Part shown: in pieces, positions 50,197 through 61,613 of the stretch
Layout of the letters: each line of letters starts with the position of its first letter
How positions within the stretch are numbered: position 1 is the stretch's first letter
Source: Coprinus comatus
Lineage: Eukaryota; Basidiomycota; Agaricomycetes; Agaricales; Agaricaceae
Reading direction: 5' to 3'
DNA length: 64,000 bases
Assembly (NCBI GenBank): GCA_034638255.1
Contig: JAWPGT010000003.1
Coordinates: 806,001-870,000, forward strand
The notes under the pieces: model-generated
What the model was told of the DNA's origin: nothing
Seen by the model: only the letters and a program-made list of their open reading frames with translations
Databases searched by the model: none
Translations under genes and position numbers: made by a program

Positions 50197-50254
50197 GATA
50201 CGAAACACGTGAACTGTGATGTAGCCTTCTCTCCATTCACTCTCCATAAGTACC

Positions 50255-52095
50255 ATGGCTACTGCTCGGAAGAAGCTTAGACGTCAATTCTCTGAAGTGG
50301 TCAGAATTGAACTGGAAGATAATCCAACTCTCTATGATCATATCGCAAAAGCTTCCACCTTTCCAGACGGTCTCAATACATATCTGAAGGAAATCTTGGC
50401 CAACCGTTTAGGTCCTCCTTGGGATGAAGAAAGTACTGACAAGCTACGCGGTAGCTTTATCCAATCTCTAGCAGATATATGCGCGAGCAATGCTGCTCCT
50501 CCACAGCAGCGACAGCTTATACTTCGTATATGATGTCGCGAGGGAAAAGATGCAAGAAGAACAAGAAACAAGAACGAGAGTCATCAAACCTCAATCCCAA
50601 AAGCGAACTCGACGCCGCCACAGAAGCATCAGCATCAAAAGGTATTATCTCCAAAACTTGCTTCTGTCATTAGTTCTTTTAAAATATAATATGTAGCCCC
50701 TACTACACCGCGCGACCCTTCCAATACTCCTGAAAATCCAGATGAGGCAGTCACTTCAGCTTCTCCACCACCTCCAAATTATACTGTCGACATTCTTAGG
50801 CGTGAACTACAGGAAAATCCTTCTCTTTGTCACTATATTGCGACTGCTGTTACTTCCCCTGAAGAGCTTAACGATTATATCCGAGGAACGTATGCAACTC
50901 TTTCGAGCTCCCAAAAAAGCTTTGAACAGTTACGCACTATTTTCTTCCAGCAGTTAGGTACCATATGTCACGGAGGAAAGCAATACCACTGTTTCCCCTG
51001 ATGTTCTCGAAGCATATCGTTCTTTCAAATTATCACGGAGCCGTAATAGAAATGTTAGGAGAAAAAACAACATCGAGAAGTATAGAAAAGAAGAAAAGCC
51101 GGTGTTAAATAGCACCACCCCGGAGCTCACCACTACTTCCCAACCATCGTCATCGTTATCACTTGTTGTGCCACCTGTTCAAACTCATCTCGACCTCGAC
51201 TTGGTGCATACTCAAGATCTTACACTCAATTATTCCCAAGATCCTGGTGATGAAAACATGACCTCGGGTACAAACTCGACTCGAAGCTCTCCCGCCAGTG
51301 GATCTAATAGAGCAACACCGCCTAATGTAAAGGACGCCTCCGTTGAGTCTCCTCATGATCTACCATTTTCGTTGGCTCCTTCCGAAAATCCTCCTTCAAG
51401 TATTCCGGCTTCTATACTTCCTAGTGAATCCAACATTCCAAATATCACAACAACTGTTGAACTTGAACTCTCATCACACAATGTACCAACGCCCAATCTT
51501 GCTCTTGAGGTTAAAGAAACACTTCGCCTTTCTCCAAGATCACCACTCAAGGAAACCTCTGATGAACTAAACACACCACAATCCTACAATCAGGACTCAA
51601 TGGACCTTTGGCTTTCAGTTGAAAACACAATGTCATGGCACACTAGGGAATCTTCAATTTCAGCTTCGATAACAAAACCAAAAAGGAGACGTAGTCGTAC
51701 TCGTAGTACCTCACCATACGGAATTAGTTCAACAAGCCCGATTCCCGCTTCAAGTTCAAGTCAATTCAACTCGAAGAAGAAATCAAAACGGCAGAAGACT
51801 CAGGTCGGTGCTGGTACCAGTAGTCAATCGGTCACCACTTCTGCGTTGAACAGTTTTAATACTACCACTGGTAGTGTGGCATCAAGATCAAAATCGTATG
51901 ATGAGGATTGTACTTGTACTGATAATGGTGGTCCGGAATGCTCTTTTTGTGGAATTTTGAGACAAACTGAAAGGTACGTTTTGATATATATATATACCCT
52001 AAATCTTAGTAGAAAGATGGTATTCAAGTTTGAATATGGGTGTCAATAGGTTTTGTGGAATTGTGGGACGTATAGCGACTCAGATTGTTAGATAG
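50255..52095 (+). pseudogene. Unknown two-module protein gene with two apparent frameshifts
   Basis: Module 2 starts at ATG 50255 (VVRIELEDNPTLYDHIAKA, then LNTYLKEILANRLGPPWDEE and KLRGSFIQSLADICA) and shifts frame at about 50490-50510 to AATAYTSYMMSRGKRCKKNK. A phase-1 intron (50642-50696) leads to module 3 (YTVDILRRELQENPSLCHYI, ELNDYIRG, FEQLRTIFFQQLGTIC), which shifts frame again at about 50969 into SPDVLEAYRSFKLSRSRNRN. A long Ser/Thr/Pro-rich region follows with a basic nuclear-localisation-like stretch (KPKRRRSRTRS, KKKSKRQKTQ) and a terminal Cys-rich patch CTCTDNGGPECSFCGILRQT; a last exon ends GRIATQIVR. Either a pseudogene, sequence error, or unusual decoding. No family recognised. 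Confidence 0.55.
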
Positions 52096-52401
52096 GAGTA
52101 TTTAGGAGATTAGGATTTTAGGATAATTGTGAGTAATACTAGGTAAGTAGGAGTTTATCACTTCTTGAGAGATAGGAGGCAAGCGCTCATGATATAATTT
52201 AGAGTAATAATTGTTTTTAAAAACGTTTTTAGTTAGTTATTGTTTTTCGGGATCGGGTTGTGGAAATTGTCCATGAGTTACTGCCAAATGATATATCAAC
52301 TTCTCTTCTATTTTTCCGTTGCATGCGAGCAGTGAAAGAGGAGTGAGAACGACAAATACATATATACTAAAACTACTCACGGACACCGTAAAACCCTCTA
52401 T
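52096..52401. other. Short AT-rich spacer
   Basis: Three hundred bases between converging remnants; nothing further seen. Confidence 0.5.
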
Positions 52402-53037
52402 ATATTGAAATCTTGATTGAGTTCTATCGCACCATCGATTTTACTCCAAAAAACGTCATACTTCATCTGGACCACCGATATATATGGGAAACTTGGGTCA
52501 GAAATACTAGTACGACGAGAATCGTTCTGTTCTGATAGAATACTTTCTCCACCTACTCTAAACTCTGTAAAAGAAGCATTTGTATTATTATTAGACTTAG
52601 GACGCAATGTACTCTCTCTCTCTCAAATCTGAAGTAAAACTTACCTGTCATATTCAATCCCCAATACGGACTTTCCGATGATACTTCTGAACGAAAGTCC
52701 TAATATACTAGGCATTCTTGATACCTATGTATCATTGACACTCACTACTCATTATACCCCGATTTTAAACCATCGCACAATAGGGCGTCTGTTAACTTCA
52801 AAAAAAGGTACAAGGAAACTTCACATTAATTCCGAGGAATGGTAATGTGACTTGTGGGTTGTTGCCAGGTCTTTGATGTGTTGATGATAAGGAGGCGTTA
52901 TAGAAACGGAGTGATTCACCGAAACAGTCAGTACATGTGAAATCGATAATCCATAAATTGGAAGAGGTTGTGTCTAGTAAAAAGTTAAAACTTTGAGGCC
53001 TGGATGAATTTATAGAAGTTAGAAATCGTCCTCTTGA
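52402..53037 (-). pseudogene. Aspartic-protease (A1) relic
   Basis: From 53037 the minus strand reads SRPQSFNFLLDTTSSNLWII and FYNASLSSTHQRPGNNPQVT, which match the first catalytic motif of pepsin-like proteases (DTGSSNLWV) and the downstream FxPxxSST segment; the glycine is replaced by threonine. A stop follows at 52798-52800. A second remnant near 52650-52715 reads PSILGLSFRS, like the conserved GILGLG segment, with the intervening ~60 residues missing. A last open frame to 52402 has no protease features. No signal peptide or second Asp motif found. I read this as a strongly eroded gene; it is unrelated by position to the protease at the left edge. Confidence 0.55.
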
Positions 53038-53865
53038 TTATATTTCAAGGCGGGTTTGAACTTTTCAAGAAAGGGAAACTTGGTTACAGTTTATCTAAGA
53101 TGGGATAGAGAGATTGCAGACCGTGTAAGACTTACGGTGTTCCTAGGTCGGCTACAACATACCGTTCTGCATCATAATTCTAAAGTAAGGATAATACATG
53201 AGTGTCCAGTACGAGCGGTATTTAGTCGCAAGAGATGGTTGGACTTACGGCTTTGAGTATGGGAACTGCACCCTATTTCATCACATCTAACCATAAGATT
53301 CATGTGGAGGGGTTCAGCGGGGCCCAAGTAAGTTGGAAGGACGGAGACATATAACAGGATAACATGGTCGGATACGGATAATTGACATCCGAACCTGTTT
53401 CTTTTGAACGGTCGCCTACTCTACACCACTTTGTACTAATATCAAGTGAGCATAAAACACTTGCTGCGCCTTGGTGGTATGATAGTTTCATTGTCCTAAT
53501 TGAGCTTCCGTACCTGGTACGCTCGCGAGTCTTTTTCCTTTCTCCCGTAGATTTTTATTACTAACGGTTTCAATCCATCACCCGCATCCTTATATTTGTA
53601 TATTAATTGGTATTCTGGCAGTTGCACAAACCAGGAGTAGACCATTCCTACTCTTCAGGAGAACGTAGTTGTTCAGGTTGAGGCCAGGACTCAATGAAAC
53701 TTCCAATGCGCATGCAGACCTGGTCTGAAGAGCAATAATAGTTTTTGTGATGGCGAGGCCGAGATAGGCAGTCCATGACGTCTTTTCCACGCGCACGCCT
53801 GCCGAGTCCTGACCCAATCCTTCCTTCTGCCCATCACATTCCTAGCATCTCCGCTGGTCAGTGGA
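53038..53865. other. Intergenic, MDM31 promoter side
   Basis: About 830 bases without a recognisable gene; it may still hide upstream debris of the protease relic. Frames at 53300-53491 and 53590-53873 show no family features. Confidence 0.5.
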
Positions 53866-56762
53866 ATGCTCAAATCACTGCATCATGCGGTGTCGCGGAA
53901 GGCACAGGTCAACGTAGCTGCGTTCGACCGCTATAGTGCCATCAGAAGTTTTTTTAGAAGCCAAATTATCCTCACAGAAACTTCAAATTCGTTTAATACA
54001 CCTCGTCAGCGTTATGGTATTCTCCCTCACGCTGGGGCTATGACATCATCGCTCGAGACTACACGGAAAAAAGTCAGAGAGAATTTCCATGATATGAAAC
54101 ATAGGGAGGCTTCTTTAGTACAGGCGAAGTGGAAACTTGCTACACCTTCAAATGGTCTCCGAGTAGTACCGTCCTTTGTTGGTCTTGGGAACTACAATGG
54201 TCTTGGAAGTGTACGGTTGCTACATTCAAGTCTAGTGCGTTCCAGTAATAACCAACAACACGATTCACAACCAGAGGCACAAAAGAAGCCCCCGACTTCG
54301 GAACCAGAAACACCCCCAATATCCGAACAGGAACACGCTTCGAAAGGCTCAACAACATCTAACAATGACATTAATCAGAATAATTTGCACTCCTCACACC
54401 CATTACCCCATCAACACCTCGACCCAATGATCACGCCCAAACATCTCGAGGACTATTCCCGCTTTTTCCAAAGATTGGCCTTGTCTCTTCCTCATCCTCA
54501 TAGACCTACACGAGATGATTTCCTTGCTGTCGCGACTGGTTTCTGGGAACGTCTACGTATTCGGTTCAAGTGGTTTACGATCAAGTCATTTCGGAAGTTT
54601 AATGCAGATGATATTTCTGCGTTTATTACTTGGTTTTTGATGAGCCAAACGTTATGGATTCTGGTTGGAACGTGAGTCTTTTACTTGAAAGCACCTTGTT
54701 CAAATTAATAACACGGTATTTACAGAACAACGTTTTTCTCCGTTGTTTTTGCTATAGCGAATAGTTTAAGGTTACAACGTGAGTTTTTAGTATCTCTTCT
54801 TACTCAGTAGGTATCCATACTCATCCTTAACATAGATTATATTGCACGTGCAATTAGTGACTATCTTACCTCCGAAACTGGTGTCACAATCATCTTCGAA
54901 TCCGCCATTGTCCCAAAATGGCGCGAATCCCGACTTTCATTCAAAAACGTATATGTTTCCCGTCGCCCTGCAGAGTACACTCACAGAACGTTCAACAAAA
55001 CGAAAAGGGATGAACACTTGACTGCTGTTGGTTATGACGTGAGCAATCATCCAGGGTATCATCGAATAGGTGACGACGAAGACGAAATGATACCTCTTGC
55101 TTTGGATGAAGAGGACACAAATTATTCATTATTTGACCTGACGATCGATTCTGTAGACGTCACGCTTTCGCTTTGGAGATGGTTAGATGGTAAAGGGCTT
55201 GTTGAAGATGCTGTGGTTCGGGGCGTGAGAGGTGTCTTAGGTATAGGAGCATTTTCTTCTTTTCAAGTTACAATTAGTAATTTCGTTTTCCAGATAGGCG
55301 AAATGTTTATTGGGACCCTGAAAACCCATTAGACCCAGCACTCTTCAGACACAAATACCTCCCAGGTGACTTTGAACTAGAAAGCATGCAATTGGAAGAT
55401 GTATTGGTCACCGTTTACCAACCTGGCGGTTTTCGACCTTATACTGCATCGATATTCCGTGCGGATATACGACAGTTCAGGAAACGATGGATGTTCTATG
55501 ATTTCTTATGTGCTGAGAACGTGGTCGGGCAATTCGATAATTGTTTATTTAGTTTGCATAAGCCACAGAGCATTGGAAGGACAACAGAGAAGGACTTGGA
55601 AGATGGTGAATGGTCAAGGATGGTATGCTTGTTTTTGCTTCCTTTCCTTTCGACCTGGCACTAAATTGCCTTATAGAGTCGTATTCGTATAGATGGCGTG
55701 AACATTGACCATTTAAAAAATTCAACAACAATGGAAGGACCTATATCTTGGATAACCTCGGGAAAAGTTGACGCTGTCCTCGACATCAAATTTCCTAGAG
55801 ACCCACACGATGATTTGCCTTTTAACGTAATACTTGGTGAAATTGCAGACGCCATATCTACATCACTTAACAAGAACAACGATAATGACCTTCCAGAACT
55901 GAAACGTATTCCGGGACAAAGAGAGCTTGCTAGGCCACCCCTTAGCGCACCACCAAGCGTGGATGAAGTATACGAAGAACAGAGACTGAGGAGAGTTAAT
56001 GCTGATGATGAAGAGAATGCTGATGGTAATGATAGCGGTGAAAGGACTGGTGTTGATGGTTTGAAAGTGATCATTGATATTGATTTACGGTTCAGGGATT
56101 TGAAAGCAGCTGTGCCAATTTTTACGAATGACTTGAGTTATGTTAATAATGCGTTCATTCGACCAATTGTTGCTTTTATGAAGTGCGTATTCTCTCTTTT
56201 ATGTACGTTAAGAGTTAAGAAAACTGACGATGGATGATGATGATGATGATGATACAGTGCGAATCGGACATTGGTTCCTATACACTGTCGAGTGGTTAAA
56301 GATCTCAACGAGTTTGATGGTTCGTGGACGGTGAGTAGATGTAACCTTTTTTCGTGTATATTCAAGATTCTGATGATTTTTTTTTATAGATGTGGGAGAG
56401 TACGTGCCCCCGATTGTAAATGTATCAGAAGTACATTACTAAATTCATTAATAGCTGGTTTAATGGATGATATTTCTATCAAGGTACCTTCATCTTCTAT
56501 CTGGTATGTTGGTTATGCTCACTTTTTCACCCAGACATATGATGCACTAGCATATCACGTCAGTCAAGCCAACTTCAACAGGCAACGTGTCAAAACTGTA
56601 AGCCTTTGGAGTCTTCAAATGACAGTTAATGGAATTTTATCTACTCTTAAAAATATTGCGGATCCATTTTCGGCTCATTTGAGAGAGGTTTATTTGACTG
56701 GACAACAGGGTATGGGATTGGATGTGTATCATTCACCTGTTCCTTTGGGTATAGATCTTTAG
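53866..56762 (+). CDS. MDM31: Mitochondrial distribution and morphology protein Mdm31
   Basis: Inner mitochondrial membrane protein for mitochondrial shape and DNA inheritance. The N-terminus is basic and acid-poor (MLKSLHHAVSRKAQVNVAA), a presequence, followed by a polar region. The first membrane span is at the exon 1/2 join (ADDISAFITWFLMSQTLWIL, then TTFFSVVFAIANSL). The matrix/intermembrane core shows RAISDYLTSETGVTIIFESA, KWRESRLSFKNVYVSRRPAE, FKHKYLPGDFELE-like sequence near 55350 and VQLEDVLVTVYQPGGFRPYT-type sequence near 55390-55440, all typical of Mdm31/32. C-terminus includes DGLKVIIDIDLRFRDLKAAV and TVNGILSTLKNIADPFSAHL. One late intron contains a (GAT)7 run. Seven or more introns. 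Confidence 0.92.
56233..56253. repeat. (GAT)7 microsatellite in an MDM31 intron
   Basis: Seven GAT units lie inside a short intron just before its acceptor (gatacag), so they are not translated. Confidence 0.9.
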
Positions 56763-56909
56763 TCTTGTTGGGTATTAATCGATTAAGTATTGTACTGTTT
56801 TTATTATCAGTAATTAATGGATATATATCTATTTTTTTTCCACATATATCGCTACGATTTAATACACGTGTGTGTTTATTGAATCAGAGAGAAAATTTGG
56901 TATTTTTTT

Positions 56910-59080
56910 TTAGTCCAGGAGTTCAGAGTTCCTAATGAGTTCTTCTGCCATATTCGATCTCGGTGTAATCCTACATTTGAATGGCATAGGATGTCTATAA
57001 TAATCCATGTCAATGCAAAAAAGTAAAATAAAATAATAAAAAACATCAGATTGAGTTCAGGATACCGGAGGAAAACAAAGAAAAGACAAGCACTTACACT
57101 ATTGTCCCATCGGTCGTCTCAGTATTTATCGGAATCTCCCTTCCATACTCATTCAACTCGAGTCGAATATCAAAAGTAGTCAAAACATGAGAAATGACGG
57201 CAAATAACGAATTATCACTAAAAAATCTTCTAGGATAAATTCGTCTACCAAATCCAAATGCTGCAATATTTGGATCAGGAACTGCAGGATTGAGTTGAGC
57301 ATCTTCCTTTTTTAGATAACGTTCTGGTTTGAATGTGTGTGGGTAGACTTCTGGATTATGAAGAATTGTCCTGAAATTTCCAGAATCTTCATGTTAGTTG
57401 TACGAATTTCTTTTCAAATAGTTGAAAGAATGTGTTTGGACTTGGTATACATACCAGGTATTACCAATGATTATTGTACCTTTTGGAATGTAATATCCAT
57501 TATATTCATCTGGAGCAGTAGACATATGTGGAACAGCTAATCATATACATATTGAATTTGATTTTCAGAAAAATGTGGGATTTCAACGGGATGAAAAAGA
57601 ACATACCAAGTGGTGCAACTCATAGTTTCTTTAAGTACTGCATTGACAAAAGGGAGATTTGGTCGGTTATTAAATTCTGGTAAACGTCCTTTAAGGACAT
57701 TATCAACTTCAACTTGAGCTTTCTTTTGGGCCTCTGGATACAACACCATGGCCATGAAAAACACATGAACAACTGCGGCTGACTGAAAGACATCAGCTTT
57801 ACTACGAGTACAGTATCGTAAATATACTTACAGTATCAGCTCCTCCTGCGAGTTGATACTCAGCATCACAACGAATAAATATTAAACAATGAAAGAAAAA
57901 GCATACCAGCATAGGCAACAGCACATGTATGCTTAGCAATTGCTTCCTCCTCCGCATAATTGGGTGTTCCTTTGTCAGGAAGATTATCGATAACAGACGC
58001 AGCAACGGAAGGCATTGCAGTACCCGCTTTCTTTATAACTATTGTAACAGGGTTAACCATTTAATCAATATGTTTGAAGATTCATTTTTAGTTACTAGCT
58101 CCTCTTGGACCGTTTCAAATGGTTTACGCACAATGATACTGGTTAACTTATTCGTATATTCAACTGTTCGTTTCCATCCTGCTCCAGGAAGCCAGCTAGG
58201 AATATACTTCATTGAGGGAATCAAATCCACAAGGGATGCTCCTGGTCGTGCAGCCGCACTACCAAGCGCAATCAATCATCTTAACCGTAAGGATCATCAT
58301 GTTCTTGTACAGTGATCCCATAAGCGACTTTCATTATTGTTGATGCAAAGGTGCTGCACCAAAAGAGTTTTTATATATTAGAGAAGAAAATAAACAGCGG
58401 AATAAGGGGTAATAGGGTCACTTACAGACGTGTATGTTCCCAAAATTTATCGGGAGATTCCAAGAGGTGACCAAGAAGTACACGAGCAGCATTTAACTGA
58501 ACATGCTAGTACTTGTGTACAATATTTGGATGAAAGTAATCGTGAAAGGTGCGACGGCTTTGACGCCACCAAGTTCCATAGGGTATTAAAGCCAGATTGA
58601 ATCCCCATCCCATCCTATATTAATAATTGAGAAAAGTTCTCCAAATAGTAAGTGAAAGTGGACGCACAATTCGAAGAGCATAGGCATACGAGCTCGATCA
58701 GAGTAGTTGGAAGAACGTTTTTCGAAGAGATCATATGTTCTCTCGTGTGTCCCAAGTACAAGAAATGGCTGACCAAGAACATTGAGGTATATCATGTCAC
58801 CTATAGATATATACTATGTGTAGTTCTATATTGGTGAGCATATATATGTATACTCACCATAGATCTTAAACCAATCGTCATATACAAGCCAGGCTCGTAC
58901 AAGTGGAAAATTGATTAAATTTCCGATGATAGGATACCCATTGGGACCAGGTGGTAGAGGTAATCCCCTGGGGCTATCATTGCGATTCCGAACAAAGAGG
59001 TTAACTCTCCAGAGAATAAAAAGACTTCCCAGAAGGAAAGTGAAAAGAGTTCCTGATAACCCACCGAAGATAGGTTCCAT
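56910..59080 (-). pseudogene. Cytochrome P450 pseudogene (heme cysteine lost)
   Basis: The N-terminus at 59080 has a membrane anchor (GTLFTFLLGSLFILWRVNLF) and PRGLPLPPGPNGYPIIGNL, as in microsomal basidiomycete P450s. Exon 2 reads LVLGTHERTYDLFEKRSSNY. Lesions: a TAG at 58506-58508 inside HPNIVHKY-stop-HVQLNAARVLLG where relatives carry Gln; a stop and frame change near 58276 with about 20 residues missing before ALGSAAARPGASLVDL; the ExxR motif is ETMSC at 57618-57629 and two bases short, so Arg is gone and the frame breaks; and the heme loop is FGFGRRIYPRRFF, with Tyr (57235-57237) for the ligand Cys and Arg for Gly. The I-helix AGGADTSAA and the C-terminus are recognisable. It cannot make an active P450. 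Confidence 0.9.
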
Positions 59081-59577
59081 GACAAGCAATGGGAATACTT
59101 GAGATGGGATCCTGTCTCTCCTTATATGCTCCAGAAAATCACAGAAAAACCAATAGAGAAAAACGAAACCGGTACTGGGAACATGGCGTCAAATATCATG
59201 TGAAGATGGTTGGTGTTTCTTTTGTACAAATGAGTGGTTTTCATCCACACATGTGGGAAGCTCAGCACCATAAGAAGGGTATGTCATGGATGCAGTCTGG
59301 GTTCGTGACATGAAAATCAATACAATCCGATTATTCAACAGAAGGAGAGTATCACTTGATGTTTAAACGTCGACAGTTTGATATGCATATACCATCATCG
59401 TGTCTCGGTAGTTTAATTAGAAGATCAGTTTGGCCAAGTCCCTGACTCTCGGTTCTTGAAACTTGGTATATTTTGTCAACCGTAGTTGTAAGATAATCTA
59501 CAGTGAGGAGTATGATAGAATAGACGCCGAGTCTGAGTGCCTTGATCACCCAGCTTGTGGACCGAGAAGGAATTGAG
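59081..59577. other. Upstream region of glycine-rich gene 1, repeat unit A
   Basis: From 59300 on, the sequence is a diverged duplicate of 61191-61470 (shared start ggttcgtgacatgaaaatca). It is the 5' flank of the gene at 60380, now separated from it by the hAT insertion. Confidence 0.75.
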
Positions 59578-60215
59578 TAGTGATGTCAAAGCTCAAGGCC
59601 TGAGGCCGGAGCCGGGACGAGCCGAGCCGGACTTTTTGAACGGCTTTTTTGGGCCCAAAGCTCGGCTTCAATTTTTATAAAGCCCAAGCTTTGGGCTTAG
59701 GCTGGGGCTTCTTAGGTCTATCTTATCTCAATTCTCCTCCCTAATCCATGATCAGGGCTCCAAAAGTCAATATTTACTTTACATTGAAAATGTTGAAATT
59801 CGTGTGAAACATTTTCAGGTTCTCACGAGTCCTGAGTATGTCCCAACTTCAACACCATCATAGCGAGCGCGCATTTTCATCAGCTGGTATTTACCAAGCA
59901 GAGAATAGTAGAAGTTGATATTGATACTGATTCTTTGGATAATGAGAGGGATAGTAATGCTAGAGATTCTAGAGTAGATATAGAGGACTCAGAACTTTGT
60001 TATAAGTTCAGTTGGGATATGTTTTAAATGACGATGAGTAGTTTTTTTTTAGGTTAGGAATATAAATAGGTGTATAATAAATCTAATCTAATCAACCCAC
60101 AAGTCCCGGCCTGAGCCCAAGCCTGGTACACCGGCCTGGCTTTGATTCTTTTGAAGCCTAAGCTGGACAAGCCCAAGCCCCGGCTTTTGAGCCAAGCCGA
60201 GCCTTGACATCATTA
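59578..60215. mobile_element. hAT-type DNA transposon, internally deleted
   Basis: 638-base element with ends TAGTGATGTCAA and, inverted, TAATGATGTCAA; subterminal DNA is filled with copies of GCCC/GGGC words (agcccaagc, gcccggct type), as in hAT elements. It is flanked by GGAATTGAG (59569-59577) and GGAATGAG (60216-60223), an 8-base target duplication with one extra T. Inside, the plus strand near 59864-59900 reads SERAFSSAGIYQ, the diagnostic end of the hAT transposase dimerisation domain, followed by an acidic tail and KFSWDMF before a stop. The rest of the transposase is gone, so it is non-autonomous. Confidence 0.9.
59864..60027 (+). pseudogene. hAT transposase C-terminal remnant
   Basis: Codons AGC GAG CGC GCA TTT TCA begin SERAFSSAGIYQAE, the conserved hAT C-terminal motif. 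Stops and frame changes follow; a later frame EDSELCYKFSWDMF ends in TAA at about 60025-60027. The catalytic core is absent. Confidence 0.8.
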
Positions 60216-60310
60216 GGAATGAGATGAAGACTTTCCAGGTATGTACAGTAAAGGTTCTCCAAGCCAAGTGGCGGTCTTCTTATTTCTATCAGAACACTCC
60301 AGGGGTTGGG

Positions 60311-60322
60311 TTTATAAATATA
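60311..60322 (+). promoter_or_regulatory. TATA box of glycine-rich gene 1
   Basis: tttataaatata, about 60-70 bases before ATG 60380; conserved in unit B at the same distance. Confidence 0.7.
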
Positions 60323-60379
60323 TCTATTAAAACCCCAAATCCTGGCAGAAGCCTGGCAACGTTTTCTCTGCATACCACA

Positions 60380-61015
60380 ATGCCTTTGGATAAAGACAAT
60401 TCAACACCCAGAAATCCTCCTGGTACAACCAGCAGCATTACCACCCCTCGCTCGGGATCACTTGCACTCGTTGGACCGGTATCTCCACAGCGGCAGGGGT
60501 TGCTTTGTGGTGGTGACAGTCCAGCATATGGAGATCCTCCCGGTACAGTTAGCCTTCGTGTTGCTAACACTCGTAACCCGGGACCACCTGTACCCGTTGA
60601 ACCAGTAGATCCACAGAAGCTGGAGATAGAGTGGAAAAAATCAGTGAAGAGCCTTGAGTATACAATCAAGGTCTATAAAGACAGTCGAAATCGACATGGA
60701 TCAACGAGACCCGGAGGAGGTGCATTGCCGACAGCAGAGGATGTTGCAGAGGCAATGGAACACGTGGCCGAAAGTCACCCAGATCCTAGGGTGAGGGATC
60801 ATTGGAAGAAAAAAGCGAATGCGTTTAGGACTGCCGGAGAGGATGAAAGGGAAGGAATATTGGAAGAAATAGGAAAAGGATTGTTGATTTTGCTCACGAC
60901 ACCTTTTCTGCTCGCCGGAGCTGCATTGGGGGCCGCTGGGGGTATTCTATATGGCGTTGGAAAGATGTTGAAGGGAATGGGGAGGATATTTTCTGGTGGG
61001 TGGTCGAAGAGTTAA
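60380..61015 (+). CDS. Glycine-zipper small protein 1 (unknown family)
   Basis: Intronless, 211 residues from ATG 60380; the frame is open further upstream, but the TATA box at 60311 places transcription start downstream of that. Residues 1-85 are Pro/Thr/Ser-rich and low complexity with two GDPPGT-like repeats. The middle is helical and charged: LEIEWKKSVKSLEYTIKVYK, DVAEAMEHVAESHPDPRVRD, HWKKKANAFRTAGEDEREGI. The C-terminus is a hydrophobic glycine-patterned segment, GKGLLILLTTPFLLAGAALG then AAGGILYGVGKMLKGMGR, like a membrane-inserting glycine zipper. No signal peptide. The paralogue at 61614 keeps the C-terminal half almost unchanged but not the N-terminus, so the helical plus glycine-rich part is under constraint. 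Function unknown; a membrane-active or oligomerising role is an inference. Confidence 0.8.
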   Translation: MPLDKDNSTPRNPPGTTSSITTPRSGSLALVGPVSPQRQGLLCGGDSPAYGDPPGTVSLRVANTRNPGPPVPVEPVDPQKLEIEWKKSVKSLEYTIKVYKDSRNRHGSTRPGGGALPTAEDVAEAMEHVAESHPDPRVRDHWKKKANAFRTAGEDEREGILEEIGKGLLILLTTPFLLAGAALGAAGGILYGVGKMLKGMGRIFSGGWSKS

Positions 61016-61613
61016 AGCGGAAGTTTTGTTTGATTTTTTGTATGTCCATCGATTCTGTTTTATCTGTTCAAGGTTTTGTTTTGTAGGATTCGACTTTTCT
61101 GTACTACTAAGAGCAATATGGAGTTTTCTTGTAAGGGGTCGCTACGTGGTCGCGATTTACACTGCCAATTTGTTATGATGTGTAATAACTGGTTCGTGAC
61201 ATGAAAATCAATACAACCCGATTATTCAACCGAAGAAGTATATCACCTACAACGTTGAAACGTCGACAGTTTTGATATGCATATAATCATCGTCATATCG
61301 GTAGTCTAATTAGAGGAATAGCTTGACCAAGTCTCTGGCTCTTGGTTTTTGAAATTTGAGTCGATTGTAGCTGCGAAATAAATTTGCGATTGACCTATAG
61401 TGAGGCGTATGATGGAATAGACTCCGAGTCTGAGCGCCTTGACCACCAAGTTTGTGGACCGAGAAGGAATGAAATGGAGGTTTTCCAGGTGAAGGTTCTC
61501 CAAGCCAGGTGGCGGTCTTCTTATTTCCATCAGAACACACTCCAGGGGTTGTGTTTATAAATATCTCTAAGGCGCCGAATCCTGGCAGAAGGTTTACGCT
61601 GTCTCTACACACC
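61016..61613. other. Spacer with promoter of glycine-rich gene 2 (unit B flank)
   Basis: 3' flank of gene 1, then from 61191 the duplicated 5' flank without the transposon. It contains the uninterrupted target site ggaatgaaatgg (near 61466-61477). Confidence 0.75.
61553..61562 (+). promoter_or_regulatory. TATA box of glycine-rich gene 2
   Basis: tttataaata, about 55 bases before ATG 61614, aligned with the element at 60311 in unit A. Confidence 0.7.

Noticed and set aside
50500..51000. Programmed ribosomal frameshifting to explain the module gene
   Set aside because: No slippery heptamer seen at the shift points, and the shifts are at different places and directions; decay or error is simpler.
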